From: Ipomoea triloba | Taxonomy: Eukaryota > Streptophyta > Magnoliopsida > Solanales > Convolvulaceae | Direction: 5' to 3' | Assembly: GCF_003576645.1 (NCBI RefSeq) | Contig: NC_044924.1 | Coordinates: 29,603,600-29,667,599, forward strand | Length of the DNA stretch: 64,000 nucleotides | Part shown: positions 43,398 through 55,500 of the stretch, one piece after another | How positions within the stretch are numbered: the first letter of the stretch is position 1 | Layout: each line of letters starts with the position of its first letter | Position numbers and translations under genes: made by a program | The notes under the pieces: model-generated | What the model was told of the DNA's origin: nothing | Seen by the model: only the letters and a program-made list of their open reading frames with translations | Database searches by the model: none

Positions 43398-43418
43398 GAT
43401 TAATTATTCAGCCCATCC

Positions 43419-43423
<5 letters not shown>

Positions 43424-43487
<64 letters not shown>
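43424..43487. repeat. (TA)n microsatellite
   Basis: A simple dinucleotide run 27 bases after the stop of gene E. Confidence 0.95.
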
Positions 43488-43490
<3 letters not shown>

Positions 43491-43505
43491 TGACTTCATA
43501 TTTGA

Positions 43506-43667
43506 TAACATCTTCTAATGAAACTGTGAGACAACGTGAATGCATACAGTCTACTTTACGAATGCGCTAAACCGTGTGCACTCATGTAAGTCATGTTGGG
43601 TTAAGTGCACACATTCTACACTGTTTGCATTCACGTTGTGTCTCACAGTTTCATAGGAGATGTTGTC
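43506..43667. repeat. Foldback (MITE-like) inverted repeat
   Basis: The left arm 'acatcttctaatgaaactgtgagac' plus 'aacgtgaatgca' is repeated inverted at 43612-43667, with arms of about 50 bases and a short loop. It separates the gene E stop from the conserved family 3' block (AATAAA at 43913). Confidence 0.6.
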
Positions 43668-43912
43668 GCATTTGATTGTAAAATAAATTTTTTAATATAT
43701 GATAAATTTAGTGTGAGTGGGACCTGGTTTTGTAGTCTCACAATCTCATGGGAAATGTTGTCTCTTATGGTCAAGTGACACCCGATTTACACTCCCACAT
43801 GGATGGGAGTGTGTTTTAGCCTCACTAGAGACGACTGTTGGCTATTTGTGTTTCAGTAGGTTGAGAAAGTAATGATGATATTGTAGTACTCAAAAACAAA
43901 AAAAATTATGTG

Positions 43913-43918
43913 AATAAA
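43913..43918 (+). terminator. Family poly-A signal region, gene E
   Basis: AATAAA in 'gtgaataaactttcttctttg', with 'gatgctcattgttgaaag' following, corresponds to the block after genes C and D. It lies about 515 bases beyond the stop because repeats were inserted between. Confidence 0.55.
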
Positions 43919-44129
43919 CTTTCTTCTTTGAATTTTCGCTACTAGCTCTTTTAATTTGTCAGGAATTGCATTGTATAGATTTTGATGATGCTCATTGTTG
44001 AAAGACTCCGACACTGAATTTTGAAGTGGATCAGAGAACAAAGTCCAAGATATTAAAGCCTCAACTTTAATTTCCAAATAATAAGGAACTTCTAAGATAT
44101 ATAGTGCAGAAAAAAAGCCCATCATTTCA

Positions 44130-45277
44130 TAATAATAATAATGTTAAAAGAAGAATAATATTTTTGTCTCTTAATTTATACTTACTCTGTCCAATTTACT
44201 ATTTATGCATGGGTATGTCAAATTAAACTAACTCTTTCTACAAACTTTTTATTCGACGGCAGCCGTCTGAAGGTAGCTCACTGGTGTTGTTCCAGACTTC
44301 CAGCATGCAACATAAGGACTCATGCACAGCAGATACAAACCCACACTCCGGTAGTACCATCGGAAGTGATACGGCACACCGGTGGTTGTTCTACGAAATG
44401 GACAAATGTCCTTTTATGTTGTTGCCAGGTAGACTTGACCATGGTTCTGATTCCAGAATTGGTCTAACCAGAACAAGAACATTAAATAAAGGTTCCGATT
44501 TCGGTTTGAACCGTGTTTTTTCTCTTTTTTCTTTTTTTTTTGTTTTTCTTTTTTAAAAGAAAAAATTTTATGTTCTATTTTAAAATGGCCCAAATTCAAC
44601 AATGATTTTTTTTCATCTAAATTTTTTAAGAAAAAAATCGTAAATATTTAAACTTTAATGTTAAATTAAATTTTTAGCAACACTGTAGGAAATTTCGCTA
44701 ATTTCGTCCGAACATTTTCGTTCAACAATAATGTTGGTTTGTAATTTGAAAAAAATCACAACTTTCCATCGCAAATAGGAATGGACGGAGCCCGCGGAGG
44801 TTGGACGGAAGTTCCAATCGACACTAAATGTTGGATGAAAATTCTATCCAATAGTTGCACGTTAGACAAAAAAAAAAATAAATAAATAAAATTGACCGGT
44901 AAGTGAAAATGTGAAATGCAAAATGGTAAGTATTATTAAAATAATTGTCCAACATTGTTGTTGGGCAGAAATTGAAATATTTAAGTCTCCACCTGCGTAC
45001 TTCAATTCATACTTAAAAAAATTTAGAAGTATTTTGGCAGTTTGAAATTTCCCAAAATTTCGCTCAAAACGCTAAAGCCTTTGGGTGGTACCCTGCTAAT
45101 GCTCAAAACAACGGTTTATATACCAAGCTTCACTCAAACGCCCTAACACTTAGCTCTGCTCCAAATTCATCGCTAAAAGCCGCCTTTTGCCATCGTTTCG
45201 GCCTCCACCAACTATGTCTTCGTTGCCTTAGCTAGGTCAATAGAAGCGTCACCACAGCATTGTGCTCCACGCTTGGG
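44130..45277. other. No gene recognised; possible CACTA end at 44691
   Basis: CACTGTAGGAAATTTCGC at 44691 has the look of a CACTA terminal repeat, followed by 'gttggacggaa' and 'gttggatgaa' repeats to about 45000. Otherwise the sequence is AT-rich. The part at 45060-45270 is more GC-balanced and gene-like but I found no exon. Confidence 0.35.
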
Positions 45278-46535
45278 GAAAGAACATTAACCCTAGATTC
45301 TTGAGGCAAGCACTAAAGAATCCAAGTTTCCACAAGGATTAGAACAAGGGTTGCCCCATTTCCATGGTGTATCAACCCAAATTCTTGAAGAACAAAAGCT
45401 ATTTAAGCCCCAATCTACCCGTATTTTCAAAGAAGGGAAATTGGGTTTGAGATCGAGAAGGCTCAAGTCTTCCATCCAATTCCCATTGAGATGAAAGGCT
45501 GTCCAAACACAAACAACAATTGCTACGTATCAACTATTGCAAGATAGATTAAAGACCCAACTCAAACTCAAGAACCCTAGGTGGGTTTCTTCCCCTTTTT
45601 TTCACAATAATCACAAGCTAAGAATCAAAATAGATAATACAACCCTAACTCAAGCCCATAAACTAACTACTCATGATTAAATAGCATAAAGAACACAAAA
45701 ACACAGGTAATAAATATAAATCTTGCAAAAGAAAATAGATAAGGGAAAGAAAGCTTCTCTATTGAAATGAGTGGTAGAATCTTGAAATCCAAGCTTCAAA
45801 TCCAAGATTACAAGCTCCAAAAATGTTAAAAGGCATATATCTAAGCCTAATTTAACCTAAAAATATGAAAGGGGGTGAATGGAACTGTCTAGGGTTCAAC
45901 CATGGGTCAAAACTGAGTTAAAAATGCTCAAAAAGAGCTTAAATAGTGAGCAGAACATGTGCCATCCGGCCTACCATCTGGCCAGATGCCTCCTCTCCAG
46001 AAACTGCATTTTGTACTGTAATTCGGCCTTAAACCTTCGGTCTAGCATCCGGCCGGATGCCTCCTCTACAGAAATTTCATTTCCGAACTCTGTGCAGCTA
46101 CTTTGACTTCTAGGCTGTTTTTCACCATTTTCTGTTCAGAATTACGAAATTTGTATCTCTGGCAAAGTTGTAACCCTTGAAGTCTTCTTTCCAATGGTTC
46201 AAAGATCACGTAATTTGAACATTTATATGCTGAGATATCGTCCAATCACTAAGACGTCGATGTGCTGAAATTTCAACATCTTGACCTTTTGCTTCTCTTT
46301 TGTTTTAGTTTGCCCAAATGAGCAATATAATATCATTGAAAATACAACTCTTAGGCTCCCTTGGAAGTGTTGCACCCATCTCCATAGCTTCTCCTTGGCT
46401 CTCATTGATTCCAAATGCACCCAAAATGTTCCTTTTGACTCTAGTTCCCTTCAAAATGCATGAGAGTATTCATATTTGCTTCCAAATTCAAAATCCTTGC
46501 AAAACAACACAATTTAGTCATACTCTCACTAAATT
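45278..46535 (-). mobile_element. Athila-like LTR fragment, minus orientation
   Basis: It is similar over its length to 59715-61040, including 'attaaccctagattcttgagg', 'catccggccggatgcctcc' and 'gttgcacccatctccatagc'. Both LTR termini are missing. It may be the remains of the 3' LTR of the older minus-strand element. Confidence 0.65.
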
Positions 46536-46559
46536 TGCCTAATGGGCCAAAGAATTGGA

Positions 46560-47530
46560 AGTTGCCTAATGGGCCAAAGCCCATCTGTCTCCTATTTATA
46601 CTACAATTTTCTGCTACTTGAGTAGGTTCCCTTACAGAGTTCTGAACCCTAGCTAGTTTTAGTTTATCTTCTCTTTATATTTCCTTTGCATAGTTGAGAT
46701 TAGTTATACATTAGATTATTTAATTTCAAGCTTGGAATCTTGGATTGAAGTTGGATTTGTTCTTTATCAGTTAAGTTTCTCTTCCCTTTTATTTCTTGCA
46801 ATGTTTATGGTTATTTATTATTGCTTTGCTTTGTTTACTTTAACCATGCGTGAGTACTTCGCTTATGGGTTTGGATTAGGGATCCATTGTTAATCTTGAT
46901 GTTCAATTTATGATTATTGCATAAAGGGATTGAATCTTTTACCTAGGGTTTATGTTGATTTGGGGATTTCTCTGTACTTGTTAATTGATTTGTGGCCACA
47001 ATTAATTTTTAGTCTAGGAGAGGGATTCATTACAACGACAGTTGGATGGAGACCTCGAGCCTTACCAATTTCAACATAATTTTCCTGCTATGAAAGTAGA
47101 TGTAATTTTGGGGGCTTACAATGCTTAGGAGCTTAAGGTTATGATTGATGCATCACGATAGTGGGGCAATTGCAGCCTAATTCGCTTATTGATTACAAAA
47201 GTAGTTGAGTTGAATTCTTTTGTGCATTGCCCATAAATCCCTTGGTTAATTATTCTTTCCCTAATTCTGAGTTTGTTAGAACATCAAGGTTACAATCCCC
47301 CTAATCTGGCCCATACCTTTATCATACAGTTTTCACCTTAATCAATTGCTTTCTTTTATTTCACATCATTCAGTTTTAGTTGCTTGGATTCTATTAATTC
47401 ATATACTCTAGTGCCTAGTAATTCACGCAATTACGTGCCATAACCCCAATCCTCAGCGGAACGACATTTACACCTTCTTTTACACTCCCATTTATACATC
47501 ATCATTTTTCAACATTTTTTTCTCAGTTTT
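46560..47530 (+). mobile_element. Diverged Athila-like LTR sequence, plus orientation
   Basis: The order of landmarks ('ttcaagcttggaatcttgga', 'gggtttggattaggg', 'acctagggtttatg', 'cgtgccataaccccaatcct') follows the plus-strand solo LTR at 57723-58517 but is clearly diverged. There is no coding content. Confidence 0.5.
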
Positions 47531-48515
47531 TCTCAACATCATCTTTTTCATTTTCTTGTCTTTTCAAATCAACAAACAACTTATTCTCAAGACCCCCACA
47601 CTTAGACAAAATTATCAAGAGGATTGCTAACAAAACAAGCTCCAATAAAGATCTCTTCTAAGCAAAAGAACAAGTGCTATATTCTCTCAAGGGTGGAGGA
47701 GAATATTTTTTTGCTAAGGGCTAAATGTTAAATGACAAAGGTTAACACAAGAAAAACAAACGCAATGAAGGGTTTAAGTGCTTAGCACTTGTTAAACAAA
47801 CACAAGGCTCAACGGGGACAACTAGGGGTAAACATATATTAAAAAGGGTAGGCTAAAAGGCAAGGGCTAAACAAAAATCTCCCAAATCATTTCAAAACAT
47901 GCAAATCTTAGACTTCACTTGGAGAGTAATGAGGCAAGTTCTAGCAAAACAAACATTACCGGAATCTCACATAAGCCTTCACTAGCAATGCACAACACAC
48001 TAGATCAAGAATTGATTCAATTATTAAGTGGTTAACAAGGCTATTGACAAGATAATAGATCAATCATGTAACCCCTTGGCTCATCAATCACAAGTTGAGT
48101 TGCAACAAGTTCCACCAAAATAAACCACAAACCAACAAAGAGGGAGCGATCACAATTTCAAGCAAGGAAAGGTAATTTACCCAACATTATGCACAATGAG
48201 TCATCCAAGCAAAGTTTCAAAAATTACCCAATTTTTTTCCTCCCCCACACTTAGAATTTACACCGTCCTCGATGTGAAAGAAAATAAAGCACAAGGGGGA
48301 AAGGGTAGCACAATAAGCACAATCTCTACTATCTACACCAAGTAAAGCACTATTCACAATTAAAAAGAGTAGAGAAGGTAGATGAGACTCCCCTAATGAA
48401 TCTTATTTTGCCCAAGAATCATCATGAAGCCTTCTTGAAATTGAGCATACTCCTTAGTGTCATTGCTAGAGTCAAGAGAATATATACATGAAAGCAAAAG
48501 TGAAAGCATGATATA
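47531..48515 (-). mobile_element. 3' non-coding part of the older Athila-like element
   Basis: The phrases 'acccccacacttagac' (about 47591) and 'cccccacacttagaatttac' (48244), and long stretches without coding potential, are typical of the region between pol and the 3' LTR in such elements, read on the minus strand. Confidence 0.45.
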
Positions 48516-49313
48516 TCAAAAATAAAAGTATAAAAAAAAATAAAAAAGAAGATAAAATGCAATAAAATGAAAGATAACATGGGGTGCCTCCCATGAAGCG
48601 CTAAGTTTAACGTCGTTAGCTCGACTCAATCTCCTTAAAGAACAATCCTTGCATGCTTGGACGAAGATGAATTCTTTTTCTCCATCCATTTTCTCTTCAA
48701 TAAATGTCCTTAAATGCCGAGCATTAAGGAACTTCTTTAAGCTCAAAAGTAGCATATTCTCCTAAAATAAATTGCAATGATACACTTCCAAGAATATGCT
48801 CTCTTCTTCAATTTTCATCTCTTTTTCTCCAATATTTTCTTCAAAAAAGCACTTCAAGTGGTTGCCTTCAATAAATTCTCTTAAGCTCATCTTCACCACT
48901 TCGAAGTTTAAGAAACTATGCTCACCCATATCAAACTTCAAATTCATCCCTTCATCAAATCCATTTTTCACCCATAAATCAACCAAGGATTTATTTCTAA
49001 ACTTTGGATCTAGATGGTACTCAAGAGCTTGATAATTTCCTTGGTCTTCACTTCTTTTCTTTTCTTGACTTCCCTTTTCATTGGCAAGTAAGGAGAATCT
49101 TGGGTCTTTCTCATGCACCAATAAGAAGTAGGAATCCCTTGATTTAACTATAGGCTCAAGGTCATTGACACCACCCGGTTCCCAAATTATTCTAAAATCC
49201 TCATTCAAGGTAGTGTCATCCAACGAAGAGCATTCCTCATTTGTGCCACAAATTTCATCAATCTCATCTTCCTTTAGCACTTTTTCAATTGGATCATCTC
49301 CAAGTTGTTCCTT
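48516..49313 (-). pseudogene. Athila-like element coding remnant
   Basis: The acidic minus-strand frame from about 49280 to 48762 (SSLDDTTLNEDFRIIWEPGG) continues after a stop with SRANDVKLSASWEAPHV, the translated form of the 'cgttaaacttagcgcttcatgg' signature of Athila-like elements. There is no RT, RNase H or integrase anywhere, so pol was lost. The frame is cut at 49314 by the solo LTR and resumes at 58518. Confidence 0.5.
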
Positions 49314-50660
49314 ATCAATGATAAGTGCTTATTTGTCTATATTTTCCCTCCTTTCACTAAGTCATTTTATTTATAGATCATTCCAATTTTCATGAGAATT
49401 AGTGCTTATTTGTGTTATTTTGCAAGGAGTATGAGTTGGAAAGCATTGGATGCAAAGACGGTGGATTTCATGCATTTTGGATGCATTTGGAGTAAATGGG
49501 AGTCAAGTAGAAGCTATGGAGATGGGTGCAACACTTCCAAGGGAGCTTAAGAGTTGTATTTTCAATGGTATTGATCATTTCGGCAAGCTAAAACAAAAGA
49601 GAAGCAAAAAAGTCAAGGTGTTGAAATTTCTGCGCGTTGACATCTTAGTGATTGGACGATATCTCGGCCTATAAATATCCAAATTGAGTGATTCTTGTAT
49701 CATTGGAATGAAAACTCAAAAGGCTACATCTATCATGAAGACATTACATCTTAAAAAGGAAGAAAAAGGGGTCAAAATCGTCAAAACTTACAGATTTCGT
49801 CCAAATCTGACACTGTTCGGTATTTTGACCATCTCTCATCCTAGTAATGTCCAAAGGAGATGATTCTTGCGGCATTGGAAAGCCAACTTGAAGCGTTAAA
49901 ACTTTATTGAAGAACATAAAGTCTAATAAAGTGTGTTTGAGGGTGAAAAATAGCCTAGAAGTCAGAGTAGTTGCACAGAATTTTAAGAAATGCACTGTAA
50001 ATTGCACAAAAGCATACGGCCACCCATATGGCCGTATGAGAGGCCGTATGGAACCTACTCTGTTCAGTATTTAAGCTCATTTTGAGCATTTTGAACTCGA
50101 TTTTGACCCATGGTTGAACCCTAGACACTCCCATTCACTCCCTTTCATATTTTTAGGTTAGATTAGGCTTAGATCTATGTATTTCACTACAAAAAAATGC
50201 AGAAATAACGACGGATTTTGCGACGGATTCATTCCGTTGCTAATTTAACGACGAAATAGCGACGGATTTACTAATTTCAAAAAAATTTAACAGTTAGCGA
50301 CGGATTAACGACGGTATGTTGTGATGGAAAAAATTTGTCGTTAAATCCGTAGCTAATTTTAGCGGTAAATTACCGCGCATAAAATTGAGACAGATTAACG
50401 ACGGATTAGCGACGAAATTTGTCAAAAATTTTGCGCTCCTTTTTTTAGAAGCAAAATAAACCCGCGAATAATGCTCTAGCGACGGATTTTAGGATCCGTC
50501 ACTAAATATAGCGACGGATCCTAAAATCCGTCGCTAGAACATTATTCCCGGCTTTATTTTGCTTCTAAAAAACAAGCGTAGAATTTTTTAATAAAATATA
50601 GCGACGGAAATTTGAATCCGTTGCTATATTTAGCGACGGATTTAATTTCCGTCGCTAAAA

Positions 50661-51250
50661 AGATTAACGAGCATGAGCTACGAATTTTTTAACCGATGGG
50701 CTGGCTGAAATAGAAGATTTCTGTTCTCTCGGGATTGAAGGTTAGCGGGAGTATAACAGATGGGTGGTATATTGAGCCTAAGTAATCCTGATTTCCCCAC
50801 GACTGAGCTAAATGAGGTTTCGCAAAGTGAAATTTGTAAAAGACAGAAGATATCAGTTAACGTTTTGGGTGGGGTCTTTATCTGTTTCACTTTTGCCATT
50901 TCACTCTTGTAAAATCTGCTTATCTCTATTTACCTTACCATGCTACTGTTCATGAACCTATGCTGCTGCTTCTATTTTCTTATTTTTCTTCATCTTTTTA
51001 TAACATCAAAGTGTATTCCATTCCTTGTAACAACTATATTGTATATTTTTACTGTTTTAGATGCATGTTCCTAATGAATAATTAGATTTTCCACATAGAG
51101 CTTGCATCCCCTTACCTATTTTTCCCTCTCCAACTTTATAAAAATGTAAAGTAAGATATGCATTTGTGTTCATGTATCAGTCATGAACTGTTTGAGTCTG
51201 TCACCAACCAATATAATTTATTACCATTGAGGTTGGCGATCTTGTTGCAG
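50661..51250. other. Unassigned interior of the CACTA element
   Basis: No subterminal repeats are seen here. It may be intron or further captured DNA upstream of the first TDP1 exon. The minus-strand frame at 50678-50899 has no recognised similarity. Confidence 0.35.
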
Positions 51251-52204
51251 CATGTCCCGCAATGAAAAAGATTCCCCAGGTTCTTGTTGTACATGGAGAA
51301 GGTGATGGTATTATGGAGTATATGAAGGTCGGTAGAAATCCCATGCCATGGAAATTTTCTTCTGTTGAATATTCCTATAAATTGATTTCAATTTTGTTTA
51401 TTTCAGAGAAACAATCTTGCGAATTGGATTCTACACAAACCTGCTTTGCCCATATCATATGGGACTCACCATTCAAAAGCCATGCTGGTAAATTGAACAA
51501 GTTTTCATTGAACTACTTCCTTTCACTTTGACCTTGTTTAATTTAATTTCAATGCTTGCAGTGGCCTGAGTTCACTGCCAATATACCAGCACTTGGCAAC
51601 TGCAACATCAATTCATCATTTTTCAAGAAATTCGACTATAGCGGTGTAGGGGTAATATATTGCTCTAATTCATTTTAACTTCAATTCTTCTCTTTTCTTA
51701 AATGTGCTCAAATTTCATGCTATACCCTAACTCCCACTTCACCAATGAAATGAAGTAATAAATACGGAATTTAACTAATTATCTTCTTAAATTAGTATCT
51801 AAGCAATGCTTTGAGCCCAAATATGCCCTCTTTAAGCTAAAACCTTGAACTGATGTATAACTCAAATTTCTTGTGGGTCATGTTCTGTATCCTTGGAGAT
51901 GTCATATCTTGCCATGTGTCAATGAATAAGGAGATCGAGGAATGTGCTTAAAATATGCACCCATGACATCACATTATTGTTAGTGAAGGGAAAACATGAA
52001 ACTCGGTTCACTTTCTGAAAATTGTGCTAATGATTCTCTATTCTTGAATATAGTGATTTCATTTTCCAGGTCAGGCTAATTGCCTCGGTCCCGGGTTATC
52101 ATTCAGGTCCAAGTTTGAAAAAGTGGGGACATATGAAGTTACGAACTGTTCTTCAAGAGTGTACTTTCAGTAAAGAATTTCAGAAGTCACCTCTTATTTA
52201 TCAA
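51251..52204 (+). pseudogene. TDP1: Captured TDP1 exons (5' group)
   Basis: Tyrosyl-DNA phosphodiesterase 1 removes topoisomerase-1 adducts from DNA 3' ends. Four exons are readable: 51251-51327 (VLVVHGEGDG), 51407-51487 (ANWILHKPALPISYGTHHSK), 51562-51643 (WPEFTANIPAL, SSFFKKFDYS) and 52070-52204 (VRLIASVPGYHSGPSLKKWG, MKLRTVLQECTF). Splice sites are present and each exon is open. THHSK keeps the His and Lys of the first catalytic motif. Exons between the second and third, normally carrying the 'HTANLIH'-type region, are missing, as are the N- and C-terminal parts. It is therefore a captured partial gene and cannot make an active enzyme. Confidence 0.85.
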
Positions 52205-52247
52205 GTATTTCGGTTCTTTTAGGCTAACCGAACCTCAGAAGTCTTGA

Positions 52248-52510
52248 TGTTAACCGTTACAACACCAATAATACGTGGATTTGCTTAGACCGATTCCGGC
52301 GCTACGTGGAGCTGATTTCGGATCGTGCATGTAGTAGTGCTTTGAGTCTGTTTATGGTTTATATTATGTTTTAGTTTATTTTGTAGTAGCCTATATATAG
52401 GCCACATCTCAATGTTATTTAATACCCGAGATCTGATTCAAGATCGTCTTCTTCCTTAAGTTTCTTGTGGTTGTTGTTCCTTGTTCTTCCATCCCAGTTT
52501 CTGTTCTACA
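52248..52510 (+). repeat. 5' LTR of copia element
   Basis: TGTTAACCGTTACAAC...TTCTGTTCTACA. A TATA-like CTATATATAG occurs at about 52391. Confidence 0.95.
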
Positions 52511-52512
52511 TT

Positions 52513-52524
52513 TGGTATCAGAGC
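52513..52524 (+). promoter_or_regulatory. Primer-binding site (initiator tRNA-Met type)
   Basis: TGGTATCAGAGC, the standard plant copia PBS, lies two bases after the LTR. Confidence 0.92.
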
Positions 52525-52577
52525 CTCCATAAGTCCACATATTGTACCTTTAGGTGAGACATTCTACTGTCAACTTG

Positions 52578-55500
52578 ATGGCTGACTTACAAGTTGCTAG
52601 TGGTATGAAGAAACTCAACAATGATAATTACAATATGTGGTCGACCTGCATGATGTCGTACATGCAAGGGCAGGACCTGTGGGAGGTAGTGAATGGTACT
52701 GAAGTGATTCAACCAGCAGAGGATGCAAATGGCGCCGTACGAAAGTGGAAGATCAAAGCGGGCAAAGCCATGTTTGCTCTTAAGACAACAATTGAAGAGG
52801 AGATCCTAGAGCACATTCGAGACGCGGAAACACCGAAAACAGCTTGGGATATTCTCACCAAGCTGTTCTCGAAGAAAAATGTTTCAAAACTCCAACTTTT
52901 AGAAAGTGAGCTGCTCTCCATAACACAACGTGACATGTCAATTGCACAGTATTTTCACAAGGTGAAGATGCTATGCCGGGAGATCTCAGAGTTGGATCCA
53001 GAAGCGCCGATAAAGGATACGAGGATGAAACGAATCATTGTCCACGGTCTGCGGCCTGAGTTTAGAGGCTTTGTTGCTGCGGTACAAGGGTGGCAAGAGC
53101 AGCCATCACTTGTCGAGTTTGAGAATTTGCTTGCTAATCAAGAGTCACTAGCTAAGCAAATGGGAGGAGCCTCGTTGAAAAAAGAAGAGGAGGCACTCTA
53201 CGTTAAGAAAGATAGACGGAACACAAAGCAACATTCTTCTGGTGGATCCAACAGAAATGATGACGAGACCAGAGGTCATCAGAATGGAAGGAATAATCGC
53301 GGGAGTGGAAGTTCAAAAAGCCATAGTCGCGGCAAGAGGTTCAATGGACAATGTTTTGTTTGCAACAAGAAGGGGCATATGGCAAAAGATTGTTGGCATA
53401 GGAAGAAGGTCGTGGAGAGTAACGCTGCCACTTCCAAGAAGGATGAAGAAGAATGGGATGCTGAGGTGTCCTTTGTTTCAAATAAAAGTGAACAAGCTTT
53501 AACAGCAACAACACTCAAGCATGTTGACTATGGAAATGATTGGATTGTTGATTCAGGATGCTCCAATCATATGACGGGTGATGCAGAAAAATTACAGAAT
53601 GTGGCAGAATATAAAGGAGGGCGTGTCGTAGTAACAGCAAGCAACTCCAAGTTACCGATAGCGCATGTCGGTAATGTGACAGTATCTCCTCAAGGTGGTG
53701 ATATAAAAGTGTCGCTCCAAAATGTGTATCATGTTCCTGGCATGAAGAAGAATCTTCTCTCGGTGTCACAATTGACATCTTCTGGCCATTTTGTCTTGTT
53801 TGGTCCGCAAGATGTGAAAATCTATCGAGATCTTGAGATTAAAAAAGAACCAGTGGTGTCGGGACGAAGATTGGAGTCAATCTATGTAATGTCTGCTGAA
53901 ACTGCATTCGTAGATAAAGCAAGGAAGAACGAGACTGTGGACTTGTGGCACATGAGGCTTGGTCATGTTAGCTACTCCAAGCTAGATATGATGATGAGAA
54001 AGTCATTGCTGAGGGGACTACCTCAACTTGAAGTGAGGAGTGGCGCTGTCTGTGCAGGATGTCAGTATGGCAAAGCACACCAATTGCCCTATGAAGAGTC
54101 CAGGTACCAAGCAAAGGAGCCATTAGAGTTGATTCACTCTGATGTGTTTGGACCAGTCAAGCAGCCTTCCATTGGCGGAATGAGGTACATGGTAACCTTC
54201 ATTGACGATTTTTCCAGATACGTGTGGGTTTACTTTATGAAGGAAAAGTCAGAGGTATTGTCAAAATTTAAAGTATTTAAAAATGAAGCAGAAATAGAAG
54301 TTGGCAGGGTCATTTGCTGTTTGCGCACAGACAATGGGGGAGAATACACTTCAAATGAATTCTCAGTTTTTCTTCAAGGCTTTAGAATACGCCATCAGTT
54401 CACATGTTCAAACACACCGCAGCAAAATGGCATTGCGGAGAGAAAAAACAGACACTTGGCAGAGGTCTGTCGTAGTATGTTGCATGCTAAGAGTGTTCCT
54501 GGACGTTTTTGGGCTGAGGCGATGAGGACTGCATCCTTTGTGATTAATAGACTTCCCCAGCAGAGGTTAAGTTTCCTTTCACCATTTGAAAGGCTTCATA
54601 ACGTGAAACCTGCTGTTAGTTACCTTCGAGTTTTTGGTTGTGTGTGTTATGTGTTTGTGCCTGATCATTTGCGAAGCAAAATGGAAAAGAAGGCTGTTAA
54701 ATGTATTTTTGTTGGCTATGACAATCAAAGGAAAGGGTGGCGTTGTTGTGATCCAACAACAGGGAAGTGTTATACATCTCGTAATGTAGTGTTTGATGAA
54801 GCTTCTTTGTGGTGGTCCTCTCCAGACTCTAACTCCTTTAAAGAGGTACTAGAGTCTTCCCAAGTGAAGTTGAGTCTAGGAGGGAATGAGAGTGCAGACG
54901 AAAGTGGAGGTGGTGAAGTTGTGGTGACTCAAGATCAAAATGGCGAACACCAGCAACAAAGTGGAGATGGGGATTCCAATAGAGTGAGTACACCACTCCC
55001 ACTAAGAAGGTCGACAAGAGTTAGGAAGCCGAATCCCAAGTATGCTAATGCTGCTATTATAGAAGACGCTAAAGAGCCAGAGACCTTTGAGGAGGCATTT
55101 CAGAAGCCCGAGTGGGTTAATGCCATGGAAGAGGAAATTGTTGCATTAGAGCATAACCAAACCTGGGAGCTCGTTCCGAAGCCGAATGATGTTAAACCTA
55201 TTTCGTGTAAATGGGTTTTTAAGGTAAAGCGTAATGTAGACGGTTCGATTGAGAGATATAAGGCTCGTCTAGTAGCCCGAGGATTTTCTCAACAGTATGA
55301 GTTGGACTACGATGAAATTTTTAGTCCAGTAGCAAAGCTTGTCACTATTCGAGTGTTACTTGCACTTGCAGCAAATAAAGATTGGGACCTTTGGCAAATG
55401 GATGTGAAAAATGCATTTCTGCATGGAGAACTAGATCGAGATATATATATGTGTCAACCTATGGGTTTTCAGAGTCAAGTTCGTCCTGAATATGTGTGTA

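Noticed and set aside
54301..54525. Small frames inside the copia polyprotein gene
   Set aside because: They are out-of-frame shadows of the 1349-residue polyprotein.
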